Positions 45,040 through 53,701 of a DNA stretch of 64,000 nucleotides are shown in pieces. The translations under genes were made by a program, and so were the position numbers. The DNA lies in assembly GCF_003121625.1 (NCBI RefSeq), contig NZ_QDDJ01000007.1, positions 124,001 to 188,000 on the forward strand. Direction: 5' to 3'. Origin of the DNA: Ornithinimicrobium cavernae. GTDB lineage: Bacteria > Actinomycetota > Actinomycetes > Actinomycetales > Dermatophilaceae. The notes under the pieces were generated by a model. It was not told the origin of the DNA. It searched no databases and worked only from the letters and a program-made list of their open reading frames with translations. Every line of letters starts with the position of its first letter. The first letter of the stretch is position 1.

Positions 45040-45474
45040 TCAGTCCCCGTCACGTCCGGGATATCGTTCCAGGGCCCATCGACGGTGCGCCAGCGCGGTA
45101 GCGATCTTTAGCTGTTGCTCGTAGGACAGGTGCGGTTGGCTCATTGTCGAGGTGAGCACGCCGACTTCCCACGTCAGGCGTCCACGCACCCGAGTGAAGA
45201 TCTGTCGACACCTTCGGGAGCAGAACCGGGCGGGGCGCCCAGCGTGCTGACCTGATCCCAGATCACACGATTGATCGCAGTCCGGGTTCATGCAGCGGTA
45301 ACTGCGAGCGGGCTCGACGCAGTCTTCCAGTGCATCCACGAGTGTCTGCGGGTCCGGGGTGGTCTCACCCCGCAGGAGGGTCTGCAATGTTCGGGTCATC
45401 GGGCCGCCGTGGGCAGAGGGACGGTGGTCAGTCGTCACGTGGTTGGTCTGTTCCATCGTAGTCCCATGAGTCAT
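45040..45474 (-). CDS. Small zinc-finger protein divergent from the transposase operon
   Basis: A protein of up to 144 residues, convergent with the restriction gene and divergent from tnsA. CMNPDCDQSCDLGSGQ followed by ARFCSRRCRQIF supplies Cys pairs for a zinc site, and a helical tail (YEQQLKIATALAHRRWALER) follows. The start is uncertain: ATG 45474, 45456 or 45399 are possible, and the first lies inside an AGTCATAAGT repeat. I recognise no named family. Its place facing tnsA across a repeat-rich 334-bp gap suggests a DNA-binding regulator of transposition, which is inference. Confidence 0.6.
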   Translation of the reverse strand: MTHGTTMEQTNHVTTDHRPSAHGGPMTRTLQTLLRGETTPDPQTLVDALEDCVEPARSYRCMNPDCDQSCDLGSGQHAGRPARFCSRRCRQIFTRVRGRLTWEVGVLTSTMSQPHLSYEQQLKIATALAHRRWALERYPGRDGD

Positions 45475-45659
45475 AAGTCTGGAGTGTTGATGACGACAGT
45501 ATCTAACTTATGACTAGGTGTCATCACCAGCAAGAAGACAGGGACCCAGCGACTCGAGTGTGGATTGTCGGAACGTGACCTGCATCGATGGCGTTCGAAC
45601 ATAAATCACTCGGTGGATCTCATTCACAGACTTCCATCGCGTTTCCGCGAGTCGTAAGT
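45470..45659. promoter_or_regulatory. Repeated sites between the zinc-finger gene and tnsA
   Basis: The 10-bp motif AGTCATAAGT occurs at 45470, in inverted orientation at 45507 (ACTTATGACT), and as AGTCGTAAGT at 45650. TGATGAC and GTCATCA flank the inverted copy. The motif touches one possible start of the zinc-finger gene. Such spaced copies suit binding by a regulator or by TnsB. The rest of the 334-bp gap holds a hairpin (45733) and the tnsA ribosome-binding site. Confidence 0.5.
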
Positions 45660-45732
45660 CTTGTGTGACCGGCTTGGTAGGGGTACGGTTCCGTTGGATC
45701 TAGTCAACGGCGAAGCGTCCTCGGAGTGTAGT

Positions 45733-45764
45733 GAGGGCGCACCGGTTGCACCCGGTACGCCCTC
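45733..45764 (+). promoter_or_regulatory. Leader hairpin upstream of tnsA
   Basis: Two 13-base arms (45733-45745 and 45752-45764), complementary except for one position, close a six-base loop 44 bases before tnsA. The arms begin GAGGGCGCACCGG. With no T tract it could be an attenuator limiting tns expression, or a terminator. Confidence 0.45.
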
Positions 45765-45808
45765 GACGACGGTCCTGATGCAGTCTGGTCGACAAGCGAA
45801 GGACAGTC

Positions 45809-46573
45809 ATGGCCCATGCTACGGGTGACCCGTGTCGGTCGCCAGCCTCCGTTAGCCATGTCAAGCCCGAGTGGATAGTGCGGTCAGGTGGTCAGACAAC
45901 CTCGTGGGACTGGTCGCGCGGGACGCCAGACCCGAAGAGTCTGGGTCCCGTGCGCACGCCGACTTCCAGCGAGAAGCAACGCCACATTCCGGTCCGCGTT
46001 CACAGCATGACGACAGGCAGTGTGCTGTTGGTGGAATCCGGCCTCGAGTACGAATTAGTGCTCGACCTGGACAGGGATCCCACGGTGGTCTGGCTGGTCC
46101 CCCAGCCGTTCCGGCTGCGCTACCTGGAATCAGGAGTTTCCCGTCGGCGGTCGCACACCCCGGACCTGCTCAGCATCGACGCGACGGGTGCGGTGACTGT
46201 CTGGGATGCACGGCCGACTGACAGGCAGGACGAGAAGTTCAAGGCCGCAACTAAAGCGGCCGCTGCGGCATGCGAAGAGGTCGAGTGGGGCTACCGAGTC
46301 TTTGCGGGGCATTCTCCCGTCCGGGCGGCAAACCTGCGCTGGGTGAGTGCGTTCCGTCACGTCCAGCCCTGGTACGAGAATGCGGCAGCGGAACTGGAAC
46401 GAGTCAGTCGTAGGCCGGGAGCCAGTGTCGTGGACGTCCTGGCTGCCGACCACGGAGCGGGACACCTCCTCTCGGCGCTGTGGCACCACTGTTGGTCCGG
46501 CGCGGTCGAAATCGACCTCGACCTGCCGCTCACGCGCGATTCCGCCATCAACTGGGCGACCGCTGATGGCTGA
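45809..46573 (+). CDS. tnsA: TnsA-like transposase endonuclease subunit
   Basis: A 254-residue protein starting at ATG 45809 after GAAGGA. Residues about 70-165 match the TnsA N-terminal nuclease domain: VESGLEYELVLDLDRDPTVV (Glu), LVPQPFRLRYLESG, HTPDLLS (Asp) and VTVWDARPTD. In Tn7 TnsA, which cuts the 5' ends of the element, the last motif normally ends in Lys; here it is Asp-Ala-Arg, so the metal site may be altered. The C-terminal part has helices that could contact TnsC. The gene overlaps tnsB by eight bases and opens the tns operon. Confidence 0.82.
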   Translation: MAHATGDPCRSPASVSHVKPEWIVRSGGQTTSWDWSRGTPDPKSLGPVRTPTSSEKQRHIPVRVHSMTTGSVLLVESGLEYELVLDLDRDPTVVWLVPQPFRLRYLESGVSRRRSHTPDLLSIDATGAVTVWDARPTDRQDEKFKAATKAAAAACEEVEWGYRVFAGHSPVRAANLRWVSAFRHVQPWYENAAAELERVSRRPGASVVDVLAADHGAGHLLSALWHHCWSGAVEIDLDLPLTRDSAINWATADG

Positions 46574-48764
46574 GGGCTTCGGGGTCGAACTGTCCAACGG
46601 TGACAGGGTCATGACCGACCGTGGGCCCGCCGTCGTGACCCGACTCGGACGGCATGACGTAGACCTGAGCGACTCCTTAGGCTCGGTCAGATCTGTCCCG
46701 TTCACCCAACTGACGGCCCGCAGTCTGACCGCCGAGGGGGTCCAGGCCGAGCACTCCTCGCTAGTGCCCTGGTGGCACCAGCTTCCCGACGAGGCGCGCA
46801 AACTGGCTCTTTTCAAGCAAGAGTGCGTCCTGGAGGCCCGCACCGGCTTCCGCCATGGCCTCCCCGAGCTGGCCCAGCCCGGAGAACCGTTCTTCCCATT
46901 CGGGGACGGGTACGGCGTGAGCCTCACCCGGCGTTACGAGAACATGGCGGAGGTCATCAGTTTCGAACGCACCGCCGACCGCGATGTCATGCGTCGCGTG
47001 TACGACGGCGAGCTTCAGGATGGCCGGATAGGGGCACGCACCCTGCAGTCTTGGGACCAAGCCTGGGCGAAGGATGGGCTGCGCGGTCTCGTTGATGGTC
47101 GCTCAACACGTGGTCGACAGGACTTCGAGCCGCTCGACTCCAGATTTCGGCAGATCGCCCACGAAGAGTTCGCGGCCTTCGACGGGACTACAAGCACGGT
47201 CAACCTCCAGGAGATCGAACGCCGGATCAGGGTTCGGATGAAGTACGAGGGGATCGATGACGCGCACCTGCCCCAACGGCTTACCGCGCAGTTCCTCTCC
47301 CATCACTACCGCGCTTTGGGCCGCACCACTCGGGCGCAGAAGTCTCGATCGCTGCGCAAGGTGAGCAGCCGATCGAACTACCCGGCGCACCACCCCGGAC
47401 ACTGCGCCAGTGACCTCACGCGGGCAGACAACCTCGTCTATGACCCACTCCTGGAAAGACCGATGTCCGTGGAGATCGGCACCATCATGTCTGTTTCTAC
47501 GCGAGTCATCACGGCACTGCGCATCTTTCCCCGCTCAGCCAACGGCGTCGATATCGGCCTCCTCCTCTACGACGCCCTGCGCAGCCACTCCATGCTGGTC
47601 GACGACCACGCCAACATCGACGACTGGAGGTGGACCGGCATACCCACATCCCTGGACTTGTCGGGCAACCCAATTCATACAGGTCGCCGGCCAGTTGCGA
47701 AGTCCGACCAGAGCCTGCGAGGAGTCCACCAGATCCCGGGGTTGACGCCACACAGCCTGCGCAGCGACCACGGCAGCATCTTCGTCGGAGCCCACTTCCG
47801 CAATCTGCTCGCACAGTTCGGCATCACCCTCATGCTCTCCCGCGGTAAGAAGCCGACCGACAATCCCCACGTCGAACGCCTGCATGAGACCTACCAGCGG
47901 TTCTACCAGCAGCAGCCCGGCTTCAAGGGCCGCGCCGTGCACGAACGCGGCTCGTATGTGGGAGTCGTCGCCGACGAGCCCCTGTGCACCGCACAAGAAC
48001 TCGGCACTCGCCTACGGCAGTTCATCGCACTCGACTACCACCGTCAACCTCATTCTGGACTCACTCTTCCCGGCGCACCCGGCATCCGCCTCACACCACT
48101 GGAGATGTTCGACGCAATAGCCGAGGCGACCGGCCGACTGCTGGTCCCACAACACCCGGACCTGATCTACCAGTTCCTGCCTATCCGGTGGCTGCGGGTC
48201 GGGCACGCCGGCGTGGAGTACAAGGACCTCACCTACGACGCCGATGTCCTTGAGGACTTACGCGACGTCCGCCCCGGACAGTTTCGGGACAAGGACAACG
48301 CGGTCCCCTTCCACTACGACCCCCGCGACGTGACCAGATTGTGGTTCCGCCACCCCGACACCGACAGGATCCACGAGGTCAGATGGCGCGGCAGCCACTT
48401 GATCCACGCACCTCTCGTCGACGTGGTGCGCGACAGGGCGCTTGCCCGCATCAGGGAACGCGGCGGCAACCGTGCGCTGAACCGCACCACGGTGATGCGG
48501 CAGATCATCGATGAGATCGGAGAGCTGACGACGACGCCGTCCAGCGAGGAGTGGCGGAGCAAGATGGCAGCAGCGCGACTGCGCTGGGAACAGGCGCAGA
48601 AGGATCACAACGAGGTCGCCGAGGCGCACCGACTGCTGGAGCAGCACGCCTCACAGGGCTTGCCCCGTATCCCCAGGGTGGACCAACCACCTCAGGCAGA
48701 GGGAGTCGTTGAGGCTGTGCTCGACTTCGAGGAGCCTTGGCCGGACTACGAGGAGTTCGGCTGA
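46566..48764 (+). CDS. tnsB: TnsB-like DDE transposase
   Basis: A 732-residue protein; the ATG at 46566 overlaps the end of tnsA. Residues about 135-245 are winged-helix DNA-binding domains. The rve/DDE core follows from about 285: an Asp near CASDLTRADNLVYD, the second Asp in LRSDHGSIFVGAHF, and the Glu in KKPTDNPHVERLHETYQRF. A beta-barrel (YDPRDVTRLWFRHP) and a helical C-terminal tail for TnsC contact complete the Mu/TnsB plan. It joins the 3' ends of the element to target DNA. Its stop shares a base with the tnsC start (TGATG). Confidence 0.9.
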   Translation: MAEGFGVELSNGDRVMTDRGPAVVTRLGRHDVDLSDSLGSVRSVPFTQLTARSLTAEGVQAEHSSLVPWWHQLPDEARKLALFKQECVLEARTGFRHGLPELAQPGEPFFPFGDGYGVSLTRRYENMAEVISFERTADRDVMRRVYDGELQDGRIGARTLQSWDQAWAKDGLRGLVDGRSTRGRQDFEPLDSRFRQIAHEEFAAFDGTTSTVNLQEIERRIRVRMKYEGIDDAHLPQRLTAQFLSHHYRALGRTTRAQKSRSLRKVSSRSNYPAHHPGHCASDLTRADNLVYDPLLERPMSVEIGTIMSVSTRVITALRIFPRSANGVDIGLLLYDALRSHSMLVDDHANIDDWRWTGIPTSLDLSGNPIHTGRRPVAKSDQSLRGVHQIPGLTPHSLRSDHGSIFVGAHFRNLLAQFGITLMLSRGKKPTDNPHVERLHETYQRFYQQQPGFKGRAVHERGSYVGVVADEPLCTAQELGTRLRQFIALDYHRQPHSGLTLPGAPGIRLTPLEMFDAIAEATGRLLVPQHPDLIYQFLPIRWLRVGHAGVEYKDLTYDADVLEDLRDVRPGQFRDKDNAVPFHYDPRDVTRLWFRHPDTDRIHEVRWRGSHLIHAPLVDVVRDRALARIRERGGNRALNRTTVMRQIIDEIGELTTTPSSEEWRSKMAAARLRWEQAQKDHNEVAEAHRLLEQHASQGLPRIPRVDQPPQAEGVVEAVLDFEEPWPDYEEFG

Positions 48765-49840
48765 TGGACGCACGCATGTGGCACCGCCAGGCGACATTCA
48801 CTCAAACTCCGTTGCCGGACCCGGTCCCGGTTGAGCAATTCGACGGACTGCCTCCCGGTGAGCAGGACGCATACTGGACCCAACTTTCCGAAGGGCTGCC
48901 AGCCCTGGTCGTTCCTTCTGTACTCACGGCACGGGCCGAGCAACGCCTGGACAGGCTGGTCGCGGTCAACATCCGCCGCCCCCCGGGGGCGAAGTCCGTG
49001 ATCGGGATCGACGCTCCGTTCGCTGTGGGAAAGTCCACCTTCGTCAAAGCTTGGGCCCAAGGGGCCTACCGAAACCGCGTGGCCAGCGGGGCGCCGGAGG
49101 TGCTGCCGACCTGGACACCTGAGCCAGAACTATCCGCCGACTGGGTGCCGCAGGTTTACATCACACTTCGGGCGGCGTCGAAGATCAAGGACATCAACGC
49201 CTCAATTCTCGCCTTCCTCGGCTACCCGTCCGAGGGGCTGGTCCGGGTCACGACAACTCGGGTGGTCAAGGTCCTGGCCACTCACGGCGTGCGACTGCTG
49301 ATCGTGGACGACGTGCACATGCTCACCACCACCCACGCCGACGGACGGGCTGTCCTCGATTACCTAAAGTTCCTCAACACAGAACTCGGAGAACTTGGCG
49401 CCACGATGATACTGGTCGGTGCCCATCTGGAGAGCGGCCCGCTGTATCAGGACCCGCAAATCGTCGGCCGCCTGGACAAGATCACCCTGACCCCGTACGA
49501 GATCACCACCGTAGGCGGCCGCGCCGACTGGCAGCTGTTCCTGCGCCGACTGGAGGAGCTGCTCTTGCCCTACTTCGACACGCTCCCAACCGGAACGTTC
49601 TCTCGTGAGCTGGCTGGGCACGTCTGGCGACGCACCCAGGGGTACGTCGGCGACACCGTCCGACTGGTAACGGAGGCGATGCTCGCAGGGTTTGACGACG
49701 CCCAGGACCTCATGACCCGGGACTTGATGCAGGCAGTGGCCCTGTCCGCTAGGGCCGCGGCCTCGGAGGCCGACCTCTTGTCCGCAGCCGCGGCACCGTC
49801 CAACCGGCGCAACCGCAAGCAGCGCGCCGATGTTTCCTGA
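48764..49840 (+). CDS. tnsC: TnsC-like AAA+ ATPase
   Basis: A 358-residue protein starting at ATG 48764. IGIDAPFAVGKSTFVKAWAQ is Walker A (about 85-100) and VRLLIVDDVHMLTTTHADGR holds Walker B and sensor residues. A pair of N-terminal segments rich in Pro/Asp precede the ATPase core. TnsC forms the oligomer on DNA that links the target-selecting TniQ/TnsD proteins to TnsB. The product overlaps the first tniQ gene by eleven bases. Confidence 0.9.
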   Translation: MDARMWHRQATFTQTPLPDPVPVEQFDGLPPGEQDAYWTQLSEGLPALVVPSVLTARAEQRLDRLVAVNIRRPPGAKSVIGIDAPFAVGKSTFVKAWAQGAYRNRVASGAPEVLPTWTPEPELSADWVPQVYITLRAASKIKDINASILAFLGYPSEGLVRVTTTRVVKVLATHGVRLLIVDDVHMLTTTHADGRAVLDYLKFLNTELGELGATMILVGAHLESGPLYQDPQIVGRLDKITLTPYEITTVGGRADWQLFLRRLEELLLPYFDTLPTGTFSRELAGHVWRRTQGYVGDTVRLVTEAMLAGFDDAQDLMTRDLMQAVALSARAAASEADLLSAAAAPSNRRNRKQRADVS

Positions 49841-51338
49841 CCACGCCCTGCCTGTGTGCCCGGCGGTCATCGACGGAGAGGCACTGTCCGGATATGCCGT
49901 GCGACTGGCCGACGCCAACGGGATCGCCCCAAACGTGCTCATCGGACGGGACTACACCGACGTCACCGCCTCGCCTGCGATGGTGAGGCGCTTGTCCACC
50001 GCTGCCGGCATGACACCAGCGCAGGTCATCGGAATGACGATGGCGCCGATGCCGCCCTCGATCCGTGGCCGCGGAAAACTGGCCCGCCACGGGTGGCGGC
50101 TGCACCAATCGGTGACCTGGATCTGCCCGGTCTGCACCGACCAGCGGGGGTACCGAGCACTGCTGTGGCGGTTGGCCTTGATGCCGGTCTGCACCCGCTG
50201 TCGCGTCCTGCTTGTCCGCGCCTACGACATACACCGGGTCTGCACCGCACCCGACGCACTGCTGGACCTGACCGGCAGGCTGACTGGGCTCGTTCAGGAC
50301 GCCACCACGGGCAACCGTGCGGCCCGGGCGAAGCTTGCCTCCTACCGCAAGGTGTGCGCCGCGGTCGCGCACACGATCAACCACGACTGGCCACCACGGC
50401 CCGCCGGCCTTCCGCGCGCAGACTTACCTGCCGCACGTGCGTGGGGACCGCACCCGTGCCCCGACCCAGCCACCACCGCGACCATTCTGACCGCAGCCCA
50501 GCCAGCGCTTGGGAGCAAACGTGCTCGGGAACGCTTCACCCAGGAGGTCATGGACCGGTACGAGCAGCGCGCCCAGACCCCCTCCGCGCCAGTGGTGCTG
50601 CCCCGCACCCTGCGGCCAGAAGAACGGCCGCCAGTGCTGCCGGTGTACCGCTACGCCGACCGTGCACGCCTCACCCAGCTCACTCACGACCTGCGACAGC
50701 TCGTCGTGGCTACCGGGCTGCACGCCCGTCACGTGCCCGGCTTCCTCCTGCTACTCGGAGATGACCCAGTCCCGCCCGGTCCGCTATGGCGTGAGCGCGG
50801 GCTCGCAGCAATCGGGCTGCACATGCTCATCTCCCGTGCCCACGGCGAACCCGGTGCCGCGACCGCCGCCTGCCACGACCTGGGCACCACCGACACCGAG
50901 ACCAACTTCTTCCTCGATGGCATCCGCCTGCACCGTGGCATCCCCGCCGACCAGGACGAACTACTGCTTGCAGGCGTCGAGCACCTCCTCGATAGCGGTC
51001 TGGTCAACTACCGGCGCCGCAGGCAGGCCCTGCGAGCCGTGCGACGCCTACCGAAACTTCAGATCCCGGCAGATCGGCTGCCCGACATCAGCGACGTGCC
51101 CGGGCACCGCTTGGCCCTTTGCTGGATGTGGGTGCATCTCGCCCGAGGTCCGATGTGGACCAGCCCGTTCCGTTCCATCCGGACCAGCACCGTCATGGCT
51201 TTCGATGCCGCGATCGACCCCGAGGCCCGTCTGCACCTGCACGAAGCCGCACACGCCATCACCGAAGGCCCCGACCTCCACGCGAACCCGACCGAGCACG
51301 GCATCACCGTCCCCACGACGGCACGGAGTACCGGATGA
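49830..51338 (+). CDS. tniQ: TniQ/TnsD-like target-selection protein (first)
   Basis: A 502-residue protein starting at ATG 49830. The TniQ domain is at the N-terminus: LSGYAVRLADANGIAPNVL followed by a zinc finger, CPVCTDQRGYRALLWRLALM then PVCTRCRVLL. The remaining 350 residues are helical with Cys-poor Arg/Leu-rich stretches, of a size close to Tn7 TnsD (508 residues). TnsD-type proteins bind a fixed chromosomal site and recruit TnsC. It is a candidate for recognising the 3' end of dnaB. Confidence 0.85.
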   Translation: MFPDHALPVCPAVIDGEALSGYAVRLADANGIAPNVLIGRDYTDVTASPAMVRRLSTAAGMTPAQVIGMTMAPMPPSIRGRGKLARHGWRLHQSVTWICPVCTDQRGYRALLWRLALMPVCTRCRVLLVRAYDIHRVCTAPDALLDLTGRLTGLVQDATTGNRAARAKLASYRKVCAAVAHTINHDWPPRPAGLPRADLPAARAWGPHPCPDPATTATILTAAQPALGSKRARERFTQEVMDRYEQRAQTPSAPVVLPRTLRPEERPPVLPVYRYADRARLTQLTHDLRQLVVATGLHARHVPGFLLLLGDDPVPPGPLWRERGLAAIGLHMLISRAHGEPGAATAACHDLGTTDTETNFFLDGIRLHRGIPADQDELLLAGVEHLLDSGLVNYRRRRQALRAVRRLPKLQIPADRLPDISDVPGHRLALCWMWVHLARGPMWTSPFRSIRTSTVMAFDAAIDPEARLHLHEAAHAITEGPDLHANPTEHGITVPTTARSTG

Positions 51339-51544
51339 ACACCACCGGCACCTGGCAGGTCTGGGACTGCGGCGACTTGATCGGCACCTTCACCAACGAG
51401 CACGACGCGTCCGCGTGCCGCACGGACAGGCTGGACATGGAGACCCACGACTGGCCCCACCTGGGAGAACTGACGAGCCGTTGTATCTGCATCGTGCCTA
51501 TCCGGAGCGACGGCACATCCCGAGGTCAGCGGAGGTCGGCGTGA
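51335..51544 (+). CDS. 69-residue protein between the two tniQ genes
   Basis: The ATG at 51335 overlaps the first tniQ stop (ATGA) and its TGA overlaps the GTG of the second tniQ (GTGA), so it is embedded in the operon with no spare bases. The product starts MNTTGTWQVWDCGDLIGTFT and contains three Cys and several Trp/Asp. Residues GTFTNEHDASACRTDRLDME and DWPHLGEL give it a compact alpha/beta look. I know of no such protein in characterised Tn7 systems. Perfect coupling on both sides argues it is translated and has a role in target selection or regulation. Confidence 0.65.
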   Translation: MNTTGTWQVWDCGDLIGTFTNEHDASACRTDRLDMETHDWPHLGELTSRCICIVPIRSDGTSRGQRRSA

Positions 51545-53181
51545 GTGCGCTGCCAGTCCGGGTTCGACCTCACCCGGGCCAGGCACTCGACTCCTATCTC
51601 GAGCACCTCGCGGACGTAAACCAACTCACGACGGCCAAGCTGATCAGCCTGCTGCGCGCCGATGGGGCGCCGACTCGGTATTTGCCGGTGGCGCCCCATC
51701 CGCGGTTGCTGTCCGCGGTAGCTGACCTGGCCGGGCTCGACGTCAGCGACCTGCACGGCAGTGCCTTAGTTGACCATTCCCTCACGGACATCAGCACTGC
51801 TGGCGTGCAGGCGGCTGGCCGGTACGGCCACCGGGCCATCGCCGCCAAAGGGTGGGTGTTCCTGCACGGCACCCAGGTTTGCCCGACCTGCCTGGCCACC
51901 GACCGGTCCTGGCAGACCGTGTGGCGCCTGCCGATCGTGACCACCTGCACCACACACAGCGACCATCTGGTCACGTTCTGCCCGAGCTGCCGACGGCCAC
52001 CCCGGGACGGGCGCCACAGCCATCTGCGTCCCGTCGGGGCCGACACCCGGTGCGGCAACCCTCTCGGTGCTGGACCTCTACTGCAGTGCCAGCACGACCT
52101 AGCCAGCATCATCGCCACGGCGGCTGACCCAGACAGCGTGGCCAGGCAACGCCGCACGAATGACGGACTGGCTGGTGAGCCCGTGACCGTGCTCGGCTCA
52201 GCCGCACCAGCACGGCAGTACCTGAGGAACCTGCGGGGACTGTGCGTGCTGCTGCTCCACCTCGCCAGCCAACCCACGGCCAGCGACCACGCACCCTGGG
52301 CTGGCCTGCTCCACGACGAACTGGCAACACGCACCGACCAGCGCGGCCCACGGTGGGGCGTGCGCCCTCCGACCGACACCACGGTCAGGGCATTAGCACT
52401 CGACGCGGCCGACCAGATCCTCAGCCTTGACCTCGAAACCGCAGGCAGCCAGCTCGCCGCATGGTTCTCCCTCATCCCGGCCACCAATGACGGCCCGCTT
52501 GGGTGGCTGGCCGACCGCACCACCATGACCCCGACCCTGACCAGGCTGGTCACCACAGGCCTCGCCCCATACCGACGCATCTCCCACCACCTCGACACCC
52601 GCCCCCTCCTTGGAGGTCGCCCCGTGCATCACATTCCCCAAGTGCTCCCCACCGACCTGTACGAGAAGTACCTCAGCGGGCTCATCGACCGAGTTGATCT
52701 GACCGGCCGCACCTATGCCAGCCTGTGCCTGGCTCGCGCAGCACCAGAAGTGCGGACCTGGGCCGAGGCCGCGGAGCGCCTCGGTCTCCCAGCGACCATA
52801 GGTACAAATACCGCGCGTGCCTGCTCGGCGCGCCTCACCGTCCCAACGGACGAGTTCACAAGAAGGCTCGCTCTGGCAGCTGAAGAGTTGCCACGCCTCG
52901 ACTACCATGCGCTTGAAGCCACGATCACCCGCCGAGTTCACATGTCCAGGTGGTTCGCGGAGTGGGTGCGGATCTGGCGACCCGAAACACGGAACAGCGA
53001 CCGACTCCACGCCATCACCTGGCTGTGGATCCACGCCGCCCACGCCCACCCAGACACCGCCCCCACCTGGGACAGATTCGACGATCTCCGCACCGCCAAG
53101 ACCCAGTACAGACGGTTCGAATCCTCCCTCACGGGAGGAGACGAACGCTCCCTGACCAGCGCTTTGCACAAGCGCGCCTGA
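51541..53181 (+). CDS. tniQ: TniQ-like target-selection protein (second)
   Basis: A 546-residue protein starting at GTG 51541. LPVRVRPHPGQALDSYLEHL is the TniQ opening, and the zinc finger is VCPTCLATDRSWQTVWRLPI followed by a Cys/His pair and CPSCRRPP. The long C-terminal part ends ESSLTGGDERSLTSALHKRA. It differs strongly from the first TniQ, so the two probably recognise different targets or act in two routes, as TnsD and other selectors do. A fragment resembling its last 25 residues lies at 55821. Confidence 0.85.
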   Translation: MSALPVRVRPHPGQALDSYLEHLADVNQLTTAKLISLLRADGAPTRYLPVAPHPRLLSAVADLAGLDVSDLHGSALVDHSLTDISTAGVQAAGRYGHRAIAAKGWVFLHGTQVCPTCLATDRSWQTVWRLPIVTTCTTHSDHLVTFCPSCRRPPRDGRHSHLRPVGADTRCGNPLGAGPLLQCQHDLASIIATAADPDSVARQRRTNDGLAGEPVTVLGSAAPARQYLRNLRGLCVLLLHLASQPTASDHAPWAGLLHDELATRTDQRGPRWGVRPPTDTTVRALALDAADQILSLDLETAGSQLAAWFSLIPATNDGPLGWLADRTTMTPTLTRLVTTGLAPYRRISHHLDTRPLLGGRPVHHIPQVLPTDLYEKYLSGLIDRVDLTGRTYASLCLARAAPEVRTWAEAAERLGLPATIGTNTARACSARLTVPTDEFTRRLALAAEELPRLDYHALEATITRRVHMSRWFAEWVRIWRPETRNSDRLHAITWLWIHAAHAHPDTAPTWDRFDDLRTAKTQYRRFESSLTGGDERSLTSALHKRA

Positions 53182-53196
53182 AGGTAGGAGTTGCGA

Positions 53197-53529
53197 GTGA
53201 GCCTGTTCATCCCACCCCATGTCGCGACGCGCGACCTGAGTCGCGTCGTCCTGGCTCAAGACCTCACCGCCGGCATCGCCGACGCAGCCTGCGCCGGGAT
53301 GGCGGCCCAGTGGAGCATCTGGGAACATGCCTACAAACAAGCCAGAACCCCGGCGCAACGGTCAGCGGCACTAGCCGATCCTGGAACCATCTGCGCGACC
53401 TGCACGGCACACGACGACTGCGCCGACCTCGCCGAACTCACCCGCTACACCGGCATCGCCGCCGGACACCCCTACAACAACGGCCACCGCCTCGACCTTC
53501 GAGGACGTCGCTCAGGAAGCCCAGGATGA
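53197..53529 (+). CDS. WhiB-like iron-sulfur protein, possibly frameshifted at its end
   Basis: A 110-residue protein; GTG 53197 follows AAGGTAGGAG at the right distance, while the TTG at 53191 is too close. Four Cys in the order AACAGM...CATCTAHDDCADLA match the WhiB [4Fe-4S] pattern (C-Xn-C-X2-C-X5-C), followed by a YTGIAAG turn in place of the usual GVWGG. The last 15 residues (LDLRGRRSGSPG) look like an out-of-frame reading; the +1 frame continues with better coding character to 53701. WhiB proteins are actinobacterial redox-sensing regulators. It sits 15 bases after the second tniQ and may belong to the same operon. Confidence 0.6.
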   Translation: MSLFIPPHVATRDLSRVVLAQDLTAGIADAACAGMAAQWSIWEHAYKQARTPAQRSAALADPGTICATCTAHDDCADLAELTRYTGIAAGHPYNNGHRLDLRGRRSGSPG

Positions 53530-53701
53530 CCACTGGACCGCCGCCCACGCTGTCGTGCTCGACATTTCCGGCGTCATCTCACCCATCCCCGGACCGGGTG
53601 ACGGGGGCGAGCCGACCAACGAACCCACGCGCACAACCAAGCTGATGACAGCCAGTGAAGACAAGAGCCTCGACGTCGTCGTCTGGCCCCCGCCCAGATG
53701 A
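53483..53701 (+). pseudogene. Out-of-frame continuation with HAD-like motif
   Basis: In the +1 frame relative to the WhiB-like gene, the sequence reads TASTFEDVAQEAQDDHWTAA then HAVVLDISGVISPIPGPGDG and stops at 53701. The LDISGVISP block resembles the HAD-hydrolase opening LDIDGV with the second Asp lost. Without an upstream start of its own, it may be the true C-terminus of the WhiB-like gene after a frameshift, or the stub of a hydrolase gene. It overlaps the end of a minus-strand gene. Confidence 0.35.

Noticed and set aside
45485-45530. Left transposon end immediately before tnsA (TGTTGATGAC or TGTCATCACC)
   Set aside because: No matching inverted copy with a 5-bp flank was found to the right; the pair at 40017/59112 fits better.
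53526-53645. A 39-codon ORF starting MTTGPPPT after the WhiB-like gene
   Set aside because: Composition is typical of a shadow frame, and the +1 frame over the same bases has far better coding bias.
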